Part shown: positions 16,089 through 25,009 of the stretch, piece after piece
Position numbering within the stretch: the first letter of the stretch is position 1
How the letters are laid out: each line of letters starts with the position of its first letter
NCBI RefSeq assembly: GCF_024362405.1
Contig: NZ_CP101454.1
Span: forward strand, 2,170,001 to 2,234,000
Source of the DNA: Halorarius litoreus
Lineage (GTDB): Archaea; Halobacteriota; Halobacteria; Halobacteriales; Haloarculaceae
Reading direction: 5' to 3'
DNA length: 64,000 bases
Notes under the pieces: model-generated
Told to the model about the DNA's origin: nothing
Seen by the model: only the letters and a program-made list of their open reading frames with translations
Databases searched by the model: none
Translations under genes and position numbers: made by a program

Positions 16089-18128
16089 CTACTTCTCTTC
16101 CATCAGCTCTAAATCCGCGACGATGTCGTAGGGATGGTGGCCCTTTCGAACCCCATCTAACATCACGAACGCCTCGTCGGGCGCGAGGAAGTGGCGGCAC
16201 ACTGCTCGCCCGAGGCGCGTGGGTTCCAGCCCCTCGGTGAAGCCGAACTCGAGGAGCTTGCCGATGGCGTGTTTGGTCGGCACCTCGCCGACCATCCGGT
16301 CGTTGAGCGACTTCGCGCGCTTGCCCGCGACCACCAGATTCGCCAGCGTCTCCTCGACGGCGCTCGACTCGTCGTACACCGTCGTCACCGACTCCATCTC
16401 CCCCTTCAGGAGCTTGAACGCGACCTCGTCCTCGGTCATCTCCTGGCTCCCGTGATACGAGCCCTCGGGCTCGACGAGCAGGTAGACGGTGCCCTTGTCG
16501 TGGTAGTCGGGCCGGCCGGCGCGCCCGAGCATCTGCTCGAACTCCTGGACCGAGAGCCACTCGATACCCATCGCCAGCGAGTCGAAGATGACCTGCGAGG
16601 CGGGGAAGTCGACCCCGGCGGCGAGCGCGGCGGTGGTCACGACGGCCGCCAAATCCTGGTTGCCGAACATCCGCTCCACCTTCTTCCGGCGGCCGTAGTC
16701 GAGCCCCGCGTGATACGGCGCGGCGTCGTACTCCAGTTTCCGAGAGATCTCGTGACACCGGCGCCGCGAGTTGGTGAAGATGATGGTCTGGCCCCGGTAC
16801 CCCTTGCTCGACTTCGTGTCGAACGCTCGCTTGACGAGCCGGTTCTCGATCGTGGGTTTCTCCTGGCCGTCGGCGAACGTGACGTGTCGCTCGATGGGTA
16901 CCGGCCGCTCCTCGAACTCCACGAGGTTCGCCTCCAGTTGTCTCGCGAGCTGTTCGGGGTTACCGACGGTCGCCGAGAGATAGATCCACTGGGTGTCCTG
17001 CTTGCGGGACTCGGTGTAGTACTTCAGTCGCGAGATGAGCCCGTCGAGCCGGTGCCCACGGCCTTCCTCGCCGAGCGTGTGGACCTCGTCGATGACGACC
17101 GTGCCGATGTGGCCGAGGTCCTTTCCGGTGCGGAGTGCGTGGTCGATCCCTTCGTAGGTGCCGACGATGACGTCGGCGTTCGGGTCGAAGCGGTTGCCGT
17201 CGTCCGAAATCCGGGAGGCACCGACCCGAATCGTCACGTTGGCGATGTCGCCGTATCTGTCCTCGAAGTCCTCGTGTTTCTGGTTCGCGAGCGCCACGAG
17301 GGGAACGAGAAACAGCATCTTCCCCTTGTTGTTCAGGACACGGTCGAGTCCGGCCATCTCCCCGATGAGCGTCTTCCCTGTCGCGGTCGCGCTCACGACC
17401 ATCTGGTCTCGCCCGTCGACCGCCCCGTTCTCGACGGCGAGGCTCTGGACCGGGAGCAAGGTGTCGAACCGCGATTCGAGTTTGCTCTGGATGCCCGGAT
17501 GCAGACTCAGCGAGTCGACCGGGACCGGGTCGATCTCGTCGGTCGTCGCCGAAATCGTGTCGAACTTCGTGAGGTCGGGGTCGAGCTGCCCCGAGAGCAG
17601 GTTGACGATGCGCTCTAAGTCCTGGACTTCGAGCAGGAGGTCCTCGAGGCGGTCTTTCGCGCCCGAGCGCAGCCCCCGGAAGTTCGCCTCCCGATCGAGC
17701 TCGCGGTAGGCGCAGTCCGGGCAGATGTACTCGTCGTCGGCCTTGATCGCCGTCTCTGAGGTGAGCGGCGAGTAGCGGCCGGCGTTCGCACAGTACCGGC
17801 ACGTCCGCACCGCTTTCACCTTGTCCTCCAGCTGGTAGCCCGAGAACATCGCCCGGAGGCGGTCGCGCTGCCCTCGATTCGTCTGTTCGGAGATGCGAAT
17901 GCGGGTCGCTCGGCGGGCGATTTCGACGAACTCTCCCGGGGGCCGGGGAATCTCATCGTCGCCGTCCCGGACGCGCATTCGGGCGGGCCGCGGGCCGGCG
18001 TCGGTCTCCTTCAACTCGAGGCGACCGTGCATCACCCGTTCGCCGTCGCGCTCGACAGCGAGGGTAAAATCGCCGTCGCTCCGCTCGTGGAGGAACAGCG
18101 TGTCGACGGCGGCGACCTGCTGAGACAC
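16089..18128 (-). CDS. Ski2-like DEAD/DEAH box helicase with zinc ribbon
   Basis: 679 residues. An N-terminal haloarchaeal domain contains a probable zinc site C110-x2-C113...C136-x2-C139. The helicase core has motif I SATATGKTLIGE (Lys252), motif II DEVH (347-350), motif III SAT (385-387) and motif VI QMLGRAGRP (532-540); ALAAGVDFPA before motif VI is typical of Ski2/Hel308-like enzymes. It unwinds nucleic acid using ATP in the cytoplasm; whether RNA or DNA cannot be read. The N-terminal domain is like that labelled DUF5814 in haloarchaeal annotation (recollection). ATG 18128 agrees with the conserved start. Confidence 0.92.
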   Translation of the reverse strand: MSQQVAAVDTLFLHERSDGDFTLAVERDGERVMHGRLELKETDAGPRPARMRVRDGDDEIPRPPGEFVEIARRATRIRISEQTNRGQRDRLRAMFSGYQLEDKVKAVRTCRYCANAGRYSPLTSETAIKADDEYICPDCAYRELDREANFRGLRSGAKDRLEDLLLEVQDLERIVNLLSGQLDPDLTKFDTISATTDEIDPVPVDSLSLHPGIQSKLESRFDTLLPVQSLAVENGAVDGRDQMVVSATATGKTLIGEMAGLDRVLNNKGKMLFLVPLVALANQKHEDFEDRYGDIANVTIRVGASRISDDGNRFDPNADVIVGTYEGIDHALRTGKDLGHIGTVVIDEVHTLGEEGRGHRLDGLISRLKYYTESRKQDTQWIYLSATVGNPEQLARQLEANLVEFEERPVPIERHVTFADGQEKPTIENRLVKRAFDTKSSKGYRGQTIIFTNSRRRCHEISRKLEYDAAPYHAGLDYGRRKKVERMFGNQDLAAVVTTAALAAGVDFPASQVIFDSLAMGIEWLSVQEFEQMLGRAGRPDYHDKGTVYLLVEPEGSYHGSQEMTEDEVAFKLLKGEMESVTTVYDESSAVEETLANLVVAGKRAKSLNDRMVGEVPTKHAIGKLLEFGFTEGLEPTRLGRAVCRHFLAPDEAFVMLDGVRKGHHPYDIVADLELMEEK

Positions 18129-18175
18129 ACGCGCTCCTCCGCGACGGCGCTACTTCAGTCGCTCGAAACCGCGAG

Positions 18176-18544
18176 TCAGTCCTCGACCAGCTCGATGGAA
18201 TCGTCGCCCGCGGGCACCGCACAGATGAACGCGCCCGGCTCGTCGCGCTCGTTGCGGTACCAGTGAACCGTTCCAGCGGGGATGTGTAGCGAGTCGCCCG
18301 CCTGGACCACGAACTCCTCGTCGTCGAGGCCGACGACGTACTCGCCTTCGAGCACGTACTGCTCGTGTTCGATCTCGTTGGTGTGTTTGGGGACCGTGGC
18401 GCCCGGGTCGAGGACGAATCGTCGAATCGCGAGGTTCGGCGCACCCTGCTCGGCGCCGACGAGCACGCCCTTCGACATGCCTGTGGCCGCGCTCACGGTC
18501 TCGTACTCGACGTCGCTGGCGCGTCGCACCAGTGGCTCGCTCAT
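18176..18544 (-). CDS. Cupin-domain protein
   Basis: 122 residues forming a single cupin barrel. Metal-site motifs are visible: GATVPKHTNEIEHEQYVLEGEYVV (G-x5-H-x4-E-x6-G type; His54, His60, Glu61) and AGDSLHIPAGTVHWYRN (second His near 94). Such small cupins bind a metal and a small ligand or act as isomerases; the substrate is unknown. ATG 18544 is used because the open frame upstream is antisense to the M50 protease gene on the other strand. Confidence 0.88.
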   Translation of the reverse strand: MSEPLVRRASDVEYETVSAATGMSKGVLVGAEQGAPNLAIRRFVLDPGATVPKHTNEIEHEQYVLEGEYVVGLDDEEFVVQAGDSLHIPAGTVHWYRNERDEPGAFICAVPAGDDSIELVED

Positions 18545-18625
18545 ACGTCGAGGTAGGCGCCCCACCTCAAAAACGGTGCTCTCCGTTGCGCGGACTCTTA
18601 AGGTCGTTCGGTGTCTAGGGGTCGT

Positions 18626-19825
18626 ATGCGAAGCTTCCGTATCGGGAGCCTGTTCGGCATCCCGATCAAGCTGGACCTGACGTTCCTCATCGTCCTCCCG
18701 CTGTTCGCGTTTCTCATCGGGTCGAGCCTGGGGACGTACGTCGAGCTCCTGAACGACCAGATCGGTGCGGGACTCGACGCTGGCGCGCTCACGGGCGACG
18801 CGAACGTCGCGTTCACGCTCGGCGCGCTCGCGGCCATCGGGCTGTTCGTCGGGGTCGTCCTCCACGAACTCGGGCACTCGCTCGTGGCGATGCGATTCGG
18901 CTTCCCCATCGCCTCCATCACGCTCTGGCTGTTCGGGGGTGTCGCGCAGCTGACCGAGATGCCCGAAGACTGGAAACAGGAGCTGTACATCGCCATCGCG
19001 GGCCCCATCGTCAGCATCCTGCTTGGCGTGGCCTCCTACGGCGCGTTCCTGCTCGTCGAGCCGAACGGCTCGACGCTCACGGCAGGGCTCCGGTTCGTCC
19101 TCGGCTATCTCGCGGTGATGAACGTCGTGCTCGCGGCGTTCAACATGCTCCCGGGGTTCCCGATGGACGGCGGGCGCGTGCTCCGGGCACTCCTCGCTCG
19201 GACGCGACCGTACGCGCGCGCCACCCAGCTCGCCGCCGAGGTGGGCAAGGGGTTCGCCATCCTGCTCGGCCTGTTCGGGCTGTTCGGCGGCGGCGGCCTC
19301 TTCCTGGTGGCTATCGCCTTCTTCATCTACATCGGCGCCTCCTCGGAGGCCCAGCAGACGATGATGAAAGCCGCGTTCGAGGGCGTCACCGTCCGTGACA
19401 TCATGACGCCCGGCCCGGAGGTCCGGACCGTCACGCCCGAGACCTCCGTCGCGGACCTCATCGGGCGGATGTTCCGCGAGCGCCACACCGGCTACCCGGT
19501 CGTCGAGAACGGCCAGATCGTCGGCGTCGTCACGCTCACGGACGCCCAGACGGTGAACGAGGTGGAGCGAGACGCCTATCGCGTCGAGGAGGTCATGTCG
19601 CGCGAGCTCCAGACCATCGGCCCGGACGCGGACGCCATCGACGCGCTCGAACAGATGCAGTCGGCGGGCGTCGGCCGCCTGCTCGTCATGGAGGGCGACG
19701 ACCTCATCGGGCTCGTCTCGCGGACGGACCTGATGACCGCCCTCAACATCATCCGCGAGAGCGGCTCGCTAGAGGGGCAGACCCGCGACCCCGAATCCCT
19801 GGCATCAGCGGACCGCCCCGCGTAG
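18626..19825 (+). CDS. Site-2-type M50 metalloprotease with CBS pair
   Basis: 399 residues. Six or so membrane segments carry the zinc site HELGH (His80, Glu81, His84) and the second motif NMLPGFPMDGG with Asp181, both inside the membrane as in site-2 proteases. Two CBS domains (about 255-375; VTVRDIMTPGP, VEEVMSRELQTIGPDADAI) form the cytoplasmic C-terminus and probably sense adenine nucleotides. It should cut membrane-bound substrates. A TATA-like cttaag lies about 27 bases before the ATG, which fits a leaderless transcript. It diverges from the cupin gene. Confidence 0.93.
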   Translation: MRSFRIGSLFGIPIKLDLTFLIVLPLFAFLIGSSLGTYVELLNDQIGAGLDAGALTGDANVAFTLGALAAIGLFVGVVLHELGHSLVAMRFGFPIASITLWLFGGVAQLTEMPEDWKQELYIAIAGPIVSILLGVASYGAFLLVEPNGSTLTAGLRFVLGYLAVMNVVLAAFNMLPGFPMDGGRVLRALLARTRPYARATQLAAEVGKGFAILLGLFGLFGGGGLFLVAIAFFIYIGASSEAQQTMMKAAFEGVTVRDIMTPGPEVRTVTPETSVADLIGRMFRERHTGYPVVENGQIVGVVTLTDAQTVNEVERDAYRVEEVMSRELQTIGPDADAIDALEQMQSAGVGRLLVMEGDDLIGLVSRTDLMTALNIIRESGSLEGQTRDPESLASADRPA

Positions 19826-19832
19826 CGCCGGG

Positions 19833-21143
19833 TCAGACCGATACGATGCGGTAGACGCCCGCCCCGGACTCACCGACTGCGAGCGCGTACAGTTCGCCGT
19901 CGAGGTCGCGGCCGAACGATAGTAGCCGCCCCAGGTTCTCCGTATCCGACTCGGCGACCGGCAGGACCTGAAGCGGCCACAGCCCCGACTCGGTGGGTGT
20001 GGCGACGAACAGTCGCCCGCCCGCGTTCAAGTCGCCGAAGACGTATCGGCCATGGAGCCCAGGCAGCGCCGCTCCCCGGTAGACGTAGCCACCGATGACG
20101 GAGATGCCGTTGACGTCGCCGCCCGAGTGTGGATACTCGATGACGGGGTCGACGAGCGGCTCGCCGCCGCGAACGCTGGCCGACTCCGGGCACGGCTCGG
20201 GGCCGAAACAGTGGGTCGCCTCCCTGACGTTCCAGCCGTAGTTGGATCCCTTCTCGACCAGGCTCACCTCTTCGTAGGCACTCTGGCCCACGTCGGCGAC
20301 GTAGAGGTCGTCGCCGTCGAAACTCATCCGCCACGGGTTGCGGAACCCCCACGCGAACTGCTCGTCCAGGCCGTCGCGCCCGACGAGCGGGTTGTCGTCG
20401 GGAACCGCATACGGTGTTCCCGCATCGACATCGAGGCGGAGCACGCTCCCCAGCAGGTTCTCGGTCACGTCCTGGCCGTTGCCGCCGTCGACGGCGTCGT
20501 ACCAGTCGTCGGCGTGGCCGGTCCCCCGGTCGCCGCCCGCGCCGCCGTCGCCGACGCCGACGTAGAGGTAGCCGTCCGGGCCGAAGACGATGGAACCGGC
20601 GTTGTGGTTCGACTGCGGCTGGGGGATTTCGAGGAGCGTCCGCTCGCTGTCAGGGTCCGCAGTCATCCCGTCCGCCGAGAGCGTGAACTCCGCGAGGACG
20701 AACGTGTGGCTGTAGTTCGCGGGCGTGCCGGACCGCGAAGGGGCGCTGTACCGGACGAACAGCCGCGTCTCGTCCGAGGGGTGGAGCGCGAGCCCCAGCA
20801 GCCCCTTCTCGCCGCCGGTCTCGACGCGGTCGCGGAGGTCGAGCAGGGGCTCGTCTGCGGTTTCGGTCTGGACGTACACGATGCCCGACTGCTCGGCGAC
20901 GTAGCGATGGTCGGCACTCGGAAACACCACGTCGACGGGTGCGCTGAGGCCGGTTGCGACTGGCTGGAGCGCCACCCGTGCCGGCACCCCCGTCCCGTCC
21001 GGTGTCCGCTCGGGCGTCGCCGACGCCGTCTGGGGCGGAAATTCGGTGTCCGTGGCGGTGCCCGGCCCCGCGGTCCCGCTACAGCCCGCCAGTCCCATCG
21101 CGCCGCCGGCGAGTGCCGCGGTGAGGAACGTCCGTCGGTGCAT
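19833..21143 (-). CDS. PQQ-type glucose/sorbosone dehydrogenase lipoprotein
   Basis: 436 residues. The N-terminus HRRTFLTAALAGGAMGLAGC has the twin arginine and a lipobox ending in Cys21, so it is exported folded and lipid-anchored. The body is a six-bladed propeller of the soluble aldose sugar dehydrogenase family: APVDVVFPS, GEKGLLGLALHP, SNHNAGSIVFGPDGYLYVGV, WGFRNPWRMSFD, DVGQSAYEEV, GSNYGWNVREATHC. The family oxidises aldoses with PQQ in the periplasm-equivalent space; substrate and true cofactor are not shown. It converges on the M50 gene with a 7-base gap. Confidence 0.92.
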   Translation of the reverse strand: MHRRTFLTAALAGGAMGLAGCSGTAGPGTATDTEFPPQTASATPERTPDGTGVPARVALQPVATGLSAPVDVVFPSADHRYVAEQSGIVYVQTETADEPLLDLRDRVETGGEKGLLGLALHPSDETRLFVRYSAPSRSGTPANYSHTFVLAEFTLSADGMTADPDSERTLLEIPQPQSNHNAGSIVFGPDGYLYVGVGDGGAGGDRGTGHADDWYDAVDGGNGQDVTENLLGSVLRLDVDAGTPYAVPDDNPLVGRDGLDEQFAWGFRNPWRMSFDGDDLYVADVGQSAYEEVSLVEKGSNYGWNVREATHCFGPEPCPESASVRGGEPLVDPVIEYPHSGGDVNGISVIGGYVYRGAALPGLHGRYVFGDLNAGGRLFVATPTESGLWPLQVLPVAESDTENLGRLLSFGRDLDGELYALAVGESGAGVYRIVSV

Positions 21144-21178
21144 ACCGCCCGTAGGGCGACCACGACCAAAAGCCGTGC

Positions 21179-21910
21179 TCAGGGGTCGACGGTCCGGACT
21201 TCGTTCGCGAGCCACGCCGCGGCCTTGGCGACGGCGTCAGCGTCGGTTCCCCGGACCTTCAGTCGGTTGTGCCCCGCCTGCTGGTTGGGGTAACAGCCGA
21301 CCACAACGTCGAACTGTCGGCGGGCCTCGTCGAGCCGCTCGATGAGGTTCGCCTCCGGTTCGTCGGTGTAGACGAACTCGCTCTCCACGTCGCCCGTGAA
21401 CTCGTCGGCGACGCCCTCGAACATGTGCTCCATCTCCGAGGGGATGCCCGGGAGGACGTACACGGCGCCGTAGGCCTCCTGTTCGAGGACGCAGCCGGGC
21501 GAGAGGCCGGCGTCGTTCACGAGCGGCCGCGCGCCGGCGGGGATCGACGCCTCCGCCTCGATGTCGACGTTCAGGTCCGGGTACGACTCCGCGATGGCCT
21601 TCAGGGTGCGTTCGAGGTCGGCTCTGGCGAGGGCGTTCTCCTCGAGCGCGAGGTCGAACGCCGCCGCCACGCCGGCCATCGTCACGTCGTCGGGCGTCCC
21701 GCCCAGGCCGCCGGTGACGACGACGGCGTCGAACGCCTCGGCGTACGCGCGGACGTTCTCGGCGATGGCTGGCACGTCGTCGGGGACGGTCAGGACGCGC
21801 TCGACGGCGACGCCCCGCGCCGTGAGTTGCTGGGCGAGCCACGTCGCGTTCGTGTTCTCGGTGTCGCCGGCCAGCAGTTCGTCGCCGACAGTGACGAGCG
21901 CCGCGTTCAT
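21179..21910 (-). CDS. CinA-N/molybdopterin-binding domain protein
   Basis: 243 residues. The start ALVTVGDELLAGDTENTNATWLAQQL and the VVVTGGLGGTPDDVTMAGVAAAF motif are those of the MoaB/Mog fold of CinA N-terminal domains. The nicotinamide-nucleotide amidase domain of full CinA is absent, as in other archaeal members. It may hydrolyse ADP-ribose-like nucleotides or bind a pterin; the function is not settled for archaea. It lies 35 bases upstream of the sugar dehydrogenase on the same strand. Confidence 0.88.
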   Translation of the reverse strand: MNAALVTVGDELLAGDTENTNATWLAQQLTARGVAVERVLTVPDDVPAIAENVRAYAEAFDAVVVTGGLGGTPDDVTMAGVAAAFDLALEENALARADLERTLKAIAESYPDLNVDIEAEASIPAGARPLVNDAGLSPGCVLEQEAYGAVYVLPGIPSEMEHMFEGVADEFTGDVESEFVYTDEPEANLIERLDEARRQFDVVVGCYPNQQAGHNRLKVRGTDADAVAKAAAWLANEVRTVDP

Positions 21911-22092
21911 ACCTCCTCCTCGAAGCGATGACTGGTAACGCTACTGGCTCGCACCCGCGAGCGCGTGGGGCGTGTCGGACCCCCAGGGCGTGGTGAAAAC
22001 GTGCGTCGGCGGTCGGTCGTCGGCGCGGGGACGACGGCCACCGCGCTGTCGGTAGCGGTCGGTCGGGGATGGCGGTTTCGGCCGTCGTGGCG

Positions 22093-22695
22093 CTACGGGT
22101 CGACCGCGGGGTACGACTGTCGCTGGCCGTGACTGTTGCGCGCGACTACCTGTGTCTGCTGTGAGTGACGGCCGTCGCGTACCTCGGTCGTCTCGCTGTA
22201 GTGGAGGACAGTCAGGCCGAGCGCCGAACGCAGGAGTTCGTTGGCGGCGAAGCGGTAGCGGTCGCCACTCGGGCCGACCTCGTAGTCGTCGACGGAGCGC
22301 AGGTGGTGCTGGACGAACAGCACGCCACCGGGTTCGAGCGCGTCGACGATGTCCGGCAGGCGGTCGAGCGCCCGGTAGAAACTGATGGTGACGACGGCGT
22401 ACGCTCCCTCGGGGAACTCGTAGCGCTCGGCGTCGGCCTGTACGGGGGAAAAGCGGTCGGCGACCCCACGCTCGACGGCGCGTTCGCGAGCGATTCGCAG
22501 CCCCTCGCGCGACTGGTCGAGTGCGTCCACCGCGTAGCCCTGTTCGGCGAGGAAGACAGCGTTGCGACCCGTCCCGGCCGCGACGTCGAGGGCGCGACCC
22601 TCCGGGAAGGTGTCGACGTAGCGTTCGAGTACTGGCGAGGGGTCGGGGTCGTCGGGGTACGACCCCGAGGCGAAGCGTTCGTCCCAGGTGGGCAT
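22093..22695 (-). CDS. SAM-dependent methyltransferase, class I
   Basis: 200 residues. It starts MPTWDERFASGSYPDDPDPS, then motif I ALDVAAGTGRNAVFLAEQG (about 35-53), the acidic VDALDQS and ISFYRALDRLPDIVDALEPGG, a TehB-like layout. Substrate is unknown. ATG 22695 matches the usual MPxWDxRF start of haloarchaeal homologues; the open frame extends through the tRNA-His on the same strand, which cannot be coding. The 182 bases between its stop and the CinA-like gene hold nothing recognisable. Confidence 0.88.
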   Translation of the reverse strand: MPTWDERFASGSYPDDPDPSPVLERYVDTFPEGRALDVAAGTGRNAVFLAEQGYAVDALDQSREGLRIARERAVERGVADRFSPVQADAERYEFPEGAYAVVTISFYRALDRLPDIVDALEPGGVLFVQHHLRSVDDYEVGPSGDRYRFAANELLRSALGLTVLHYSETTEVRDGRHSQQTQVVARNSHGQRQSYPAVDP

Positions 22696-22809
22696 GGTGT
22701 GGGGTTTGGGCTGCCTGGTGAAAGCGGGTTCGGGAAGCCGACTCCCGTACGCCCCGGGATAGCTGTGATGCGTACGACACCGCAACGGACCGTCGCTGAA
22801 GGAAAGTAG

Positions 22810-22883
22810 GTCCAGGTGCGAGAATCGAACCCGCGTCTCAGCCTCCACAAGGCTGAAGGATAGTCCACTACCCCAACCCGGAC
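22810..22883 (-). tRNA. tRNA-His (anticodon GTG)
   Basis: 74 bases on the minus strand. The acceptor TCCGGGT pairs with ACCTGGA (one G-T), with an encoded extra 5' G opposite discriminator C, the identity mark of tRNA-His. The anticodon stem CAGCC/GGCTG encloses TTGTGGA, anticodon GTG. The T-arm is CGCGGGTTCGATTCTCGCA. No CCA is encoded. Confidence 0.95.
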
Positions 22884-22981
22884 ACGCTTGCATCTGTCCG
22901 TAATCCACTCGAAGTGAAATACGTTACGACATTTCGCCTGCCGTGTCGCGGTGACACACGCTTCCCGTGGAGAGGACACGC

Positions 22982-22988
22982 TTTTTTA
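22982..22988 (+). promoter_or_regulatory. TATA-like element for the 23013 gene
   Basis: tttttta lies 25-31 bases before GTG 23013, the spacing expected for a leaderless transcript. It supports that GTG as the start. Confidence 0.55.
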
Positions 22989-23012
22989 GCGCGAAGCTGC
23001 TACGTGGCGGTA

Positions 23013-23468
23013 GTGGCCATCACGGACAAGATCTACCTGAAGAACCACCGGCAGATCGCCTCCCAGCTGGAGACGTCGATTCCGAAGAGCGCGTTCTCGG
23101 GGGCGACGCTGGACCTGCTGTTTCAGGGTGAGAACCTCGCGAACCTCGACGACGCGACCCAGGAGCGCGTACTCGATTTCGCCACGGACTTCCTCGACTG
23201 CGACTGCCAGTCGAACCCCCACTGCGGGCACCCCGAACGGAAGTTCATCCGGTACCTCCTCGAACTCCGTGCGCAGGGGCTCGGCCCCGACGCCATCGTC
23301 GACGTGATGGGTGACGACTATCTGCTCTATGCGTACCCCGGTGACGTCCTCTCCTTCCTCGACGACTCGGTGCGCTCACTGGAGGCCATCGAGGAACTCG
23401 CGGACGTCGATGGCCGACAGGAGGCGTCGGAGGAGGCTCGGCGGCTGAAACGCGAGCTGAGTGGCTGA
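23013..23468 (+). CDS. Conserved haloarchaeal protein of unknown function
   Basis: 151 residues. The N-terminal half is helical (KIYLKNHRQIASQLETSIPKS). A compact Cys/His cluster follows: C63, C65, H70, C71 and H73 in LDCDCQSNPHCGHPERKF, which may bind a metal. YLLELRAQGLGPDAIVDVM and DYLLYAYPGDVLSFLDDSVRSLE follow, then a charged helix. GTG 23013 is chosen from the TATA-like element 25-31 bases upstream. I recognise the protein as of a type widespread in haloarchaea but cannot give a function. Confidence 0.75.
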   Translation: MAITDKIYLKNHRQIASQLETSIPKSAFSGATLDLLFQGENLANLDDATQERVLDFATDFLDCDCQSNPHCGHPERKFIRYLLELRAQGLGPDAIVDVMGDDYLLYAYPGDVLSFLDDSVRSLEAIEELADVDGRQEASEEARRLKRELSG

Positions 23469-23522
23469 CCCGGCGCCCCAGCGACGAGAGGCGGCAACGA
23501 ACACCGGAAGCCGTGCGTTTCT

Positions 23523-23530
23523 ACTTAAAA
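23523..23530 (+). promoter_or_regulatory. TATA box for the YjiH-family permease gene
   Basis: acttaaaa lies 28-35 bases before ATG 23558 and supports that start as leaderless, rather than the ATG at 23585. Confidence 0.55.
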
Positions 23531-23557
23531 TGATGGCCGCACGGAAATCGGACTACT

Positions 23558-25003
23558 ATGCAACGTGTTCGCAATGAACGGGACATGGCCACTGAACAGG
23601 GCGGCACGTGGACGGTCGATACGGAACCGCACGTACACGACATCGACGAGGTAGAGCTACACGACTTCGAGTCACGACCGGTGTTGAAGTTCACCATCGC
23701 CTTCCTCATCGGCGGGGTGTTCTTCCTGCTCCCGGTGCCGTACCAGGGAGAGGTGACAGTCCCGTTCGACATCGTCGTCAGTACCATCACCGAGACGGTC
23801 CCCGACGCGGTCGGGGTGTACTCGCTGCTCATCATCATCGCCGGGGGCGCGGTGACGACGGCCGCGATGTTCCGCGACGAGGTGGCGGGCTACGACCTCT
23901 CGTACTTCGAGACCTCGGTCGTGTTCTGGCTGCTCCGGGTCGCGGGGCTGGTGCTCGCGCCCGTGATGTTCTTCAAGGTCGGGCCGGAGTGGCTCCACAC
24001 TCCCGGTACGGGCGGGCTGATGTGGGGGACGCTCGTCTACAGCGTCGGCGTCATCATCCCCATCGGCGCGGTGTTCATCACCATCTTCGTCGAGCTCGGC
24101 GGGCTGGAGTTCGTCGGGACGATGGCGCGGCCGCTGATGAAGCCGCTGTTCAAGGTGCCGGGGCGGGCCGCGCTCGACAGCCTCGCGTCGTGGGTCGGCT
24201 CGTACAGCGTCGGGCTGTACGTCACCCGGAACGTGTTCGAGGCCGGCGGCTACCACAAGCGCGACGTGTTCACCATCGCGACGTGCTTCTCGACGGTGAG
24301 CATCGGGTTCGTCGGCGTCGTCGCCGCGACGCTCGACATGCTCTCGCTGTTCCCGGTCATCTTCGGCGCGTACTTCTTCTGTGTCGTCGTCTGTGGGATC
24401 ATCCTCGTCCGGCTCCCACCCATCTCGACGACGCCCGAGGAGTACATCGCGGAGCCGGACCCCGAGATGGCGTTCGAGGGCTCGCCCGGCGACTACGTCC
24501 GGCTCGCGCTCTCGGAAGCGGTGAAGAAGGCCGACGAGGGCGAGACGTTCTTCCAGGCAGCCAAGCGGGGGTTCATAGACGGGCTGAAGCTCACGAGCCT
24601 CATCCTCGGGACCATCCTCGCAGTGGGGCTGGCGGCGACGCTGCTGTCCGCGAACACCCCGGTGTTCGACATCCTGGGCCAGCCGCTCGTGCCGGTCATC
24701 GCGGCGCTCGGTATCCCGAACGCGCAGGCCGTCGCGCCCGCCACCATCGTCGGCATCACCGAGATGTACGTCCCCGTCCTCCTGGTCACGGAGACCGCGC
24801 CGATGGCGAAGTTCTTCGTCGCCGTGCTCGCGGTGTCGCAGCTCATCTTCTTCTCGAGCGTCGGGCCGATGATCATGGACATGTTCAGCGACGTGCCCGT
24901 CCGGTTCCGTGACCTCGTGGCGCTGTTCGTGCTGCGGACCGTCATCCTCGTTCCGCTCATCGCAGCCATCACGCACGTCGTCAACGCGCTCGGATTGCTC
25001 TGA
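23558..25003 (+). CDS. YjiH-family membrane transporter, putative histidine permease
   Basis: 481 residues with about nine or ten membrane segments and repeated Gate-type helices (SVGLYVTRNVFEAGGYHKRDVFTIATCFSTVSIGFVGVV). An N-terminal acidic, His-containing cytoplasmic leader precedes the first segment, and a soluble loop (about 295-340) separates the halves. The sequence fits the YjiH family, related to nucleoside-recognition transporters. It lies directly before the divergent regulator and hut operon, so it probably imports histidine or urocanate; that is inferred from context only. It converges on the regulator gene with a 6-base gap. Confidence 0.85.
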   Translation: MQRVRNERDMATEQGGTWTVDTEPHVHDIDEVELHDFESRPVLKFTIAFLIGGVFFLLPVPYQGEVTVPFDIVVSTITETVPDAVGVYSLLIIIAGGAVTTAAMFRDEVAGYDLSYFETSVVFWLLRVAGLVLAPVMFFKVGPEWLHTPGTGGLMWGTLVYSVGVIIPIGAVFITIFVELGGLEFVGTMARPLMKPLFKVPGRAALDSLASWVGSYSVGLYVTRNVFEAGGYHKRDVFTIATCFSTVSIGFVGVVAATLDMLSLFPVIFGAYFFCVVVCGIILVRLPPISTTPEEYIAEPDPEMAFEGSPGDYVRLALSEAVKKADEGETFFQAAKRGFIDGLKLTSLILGTILAVGLAATLLSANTPVFDILGQPLVPVIAALGIPNAQAVAPATIVGITEMYVPVLLVTETAPMAKFFVAVLAVSQLIFFSSVGPMIMDMFSDVPVRFRDLVALFVLRTVILVPLIAAITHVVNALGLL

Positions 25004-25009
25004 GCCGGT

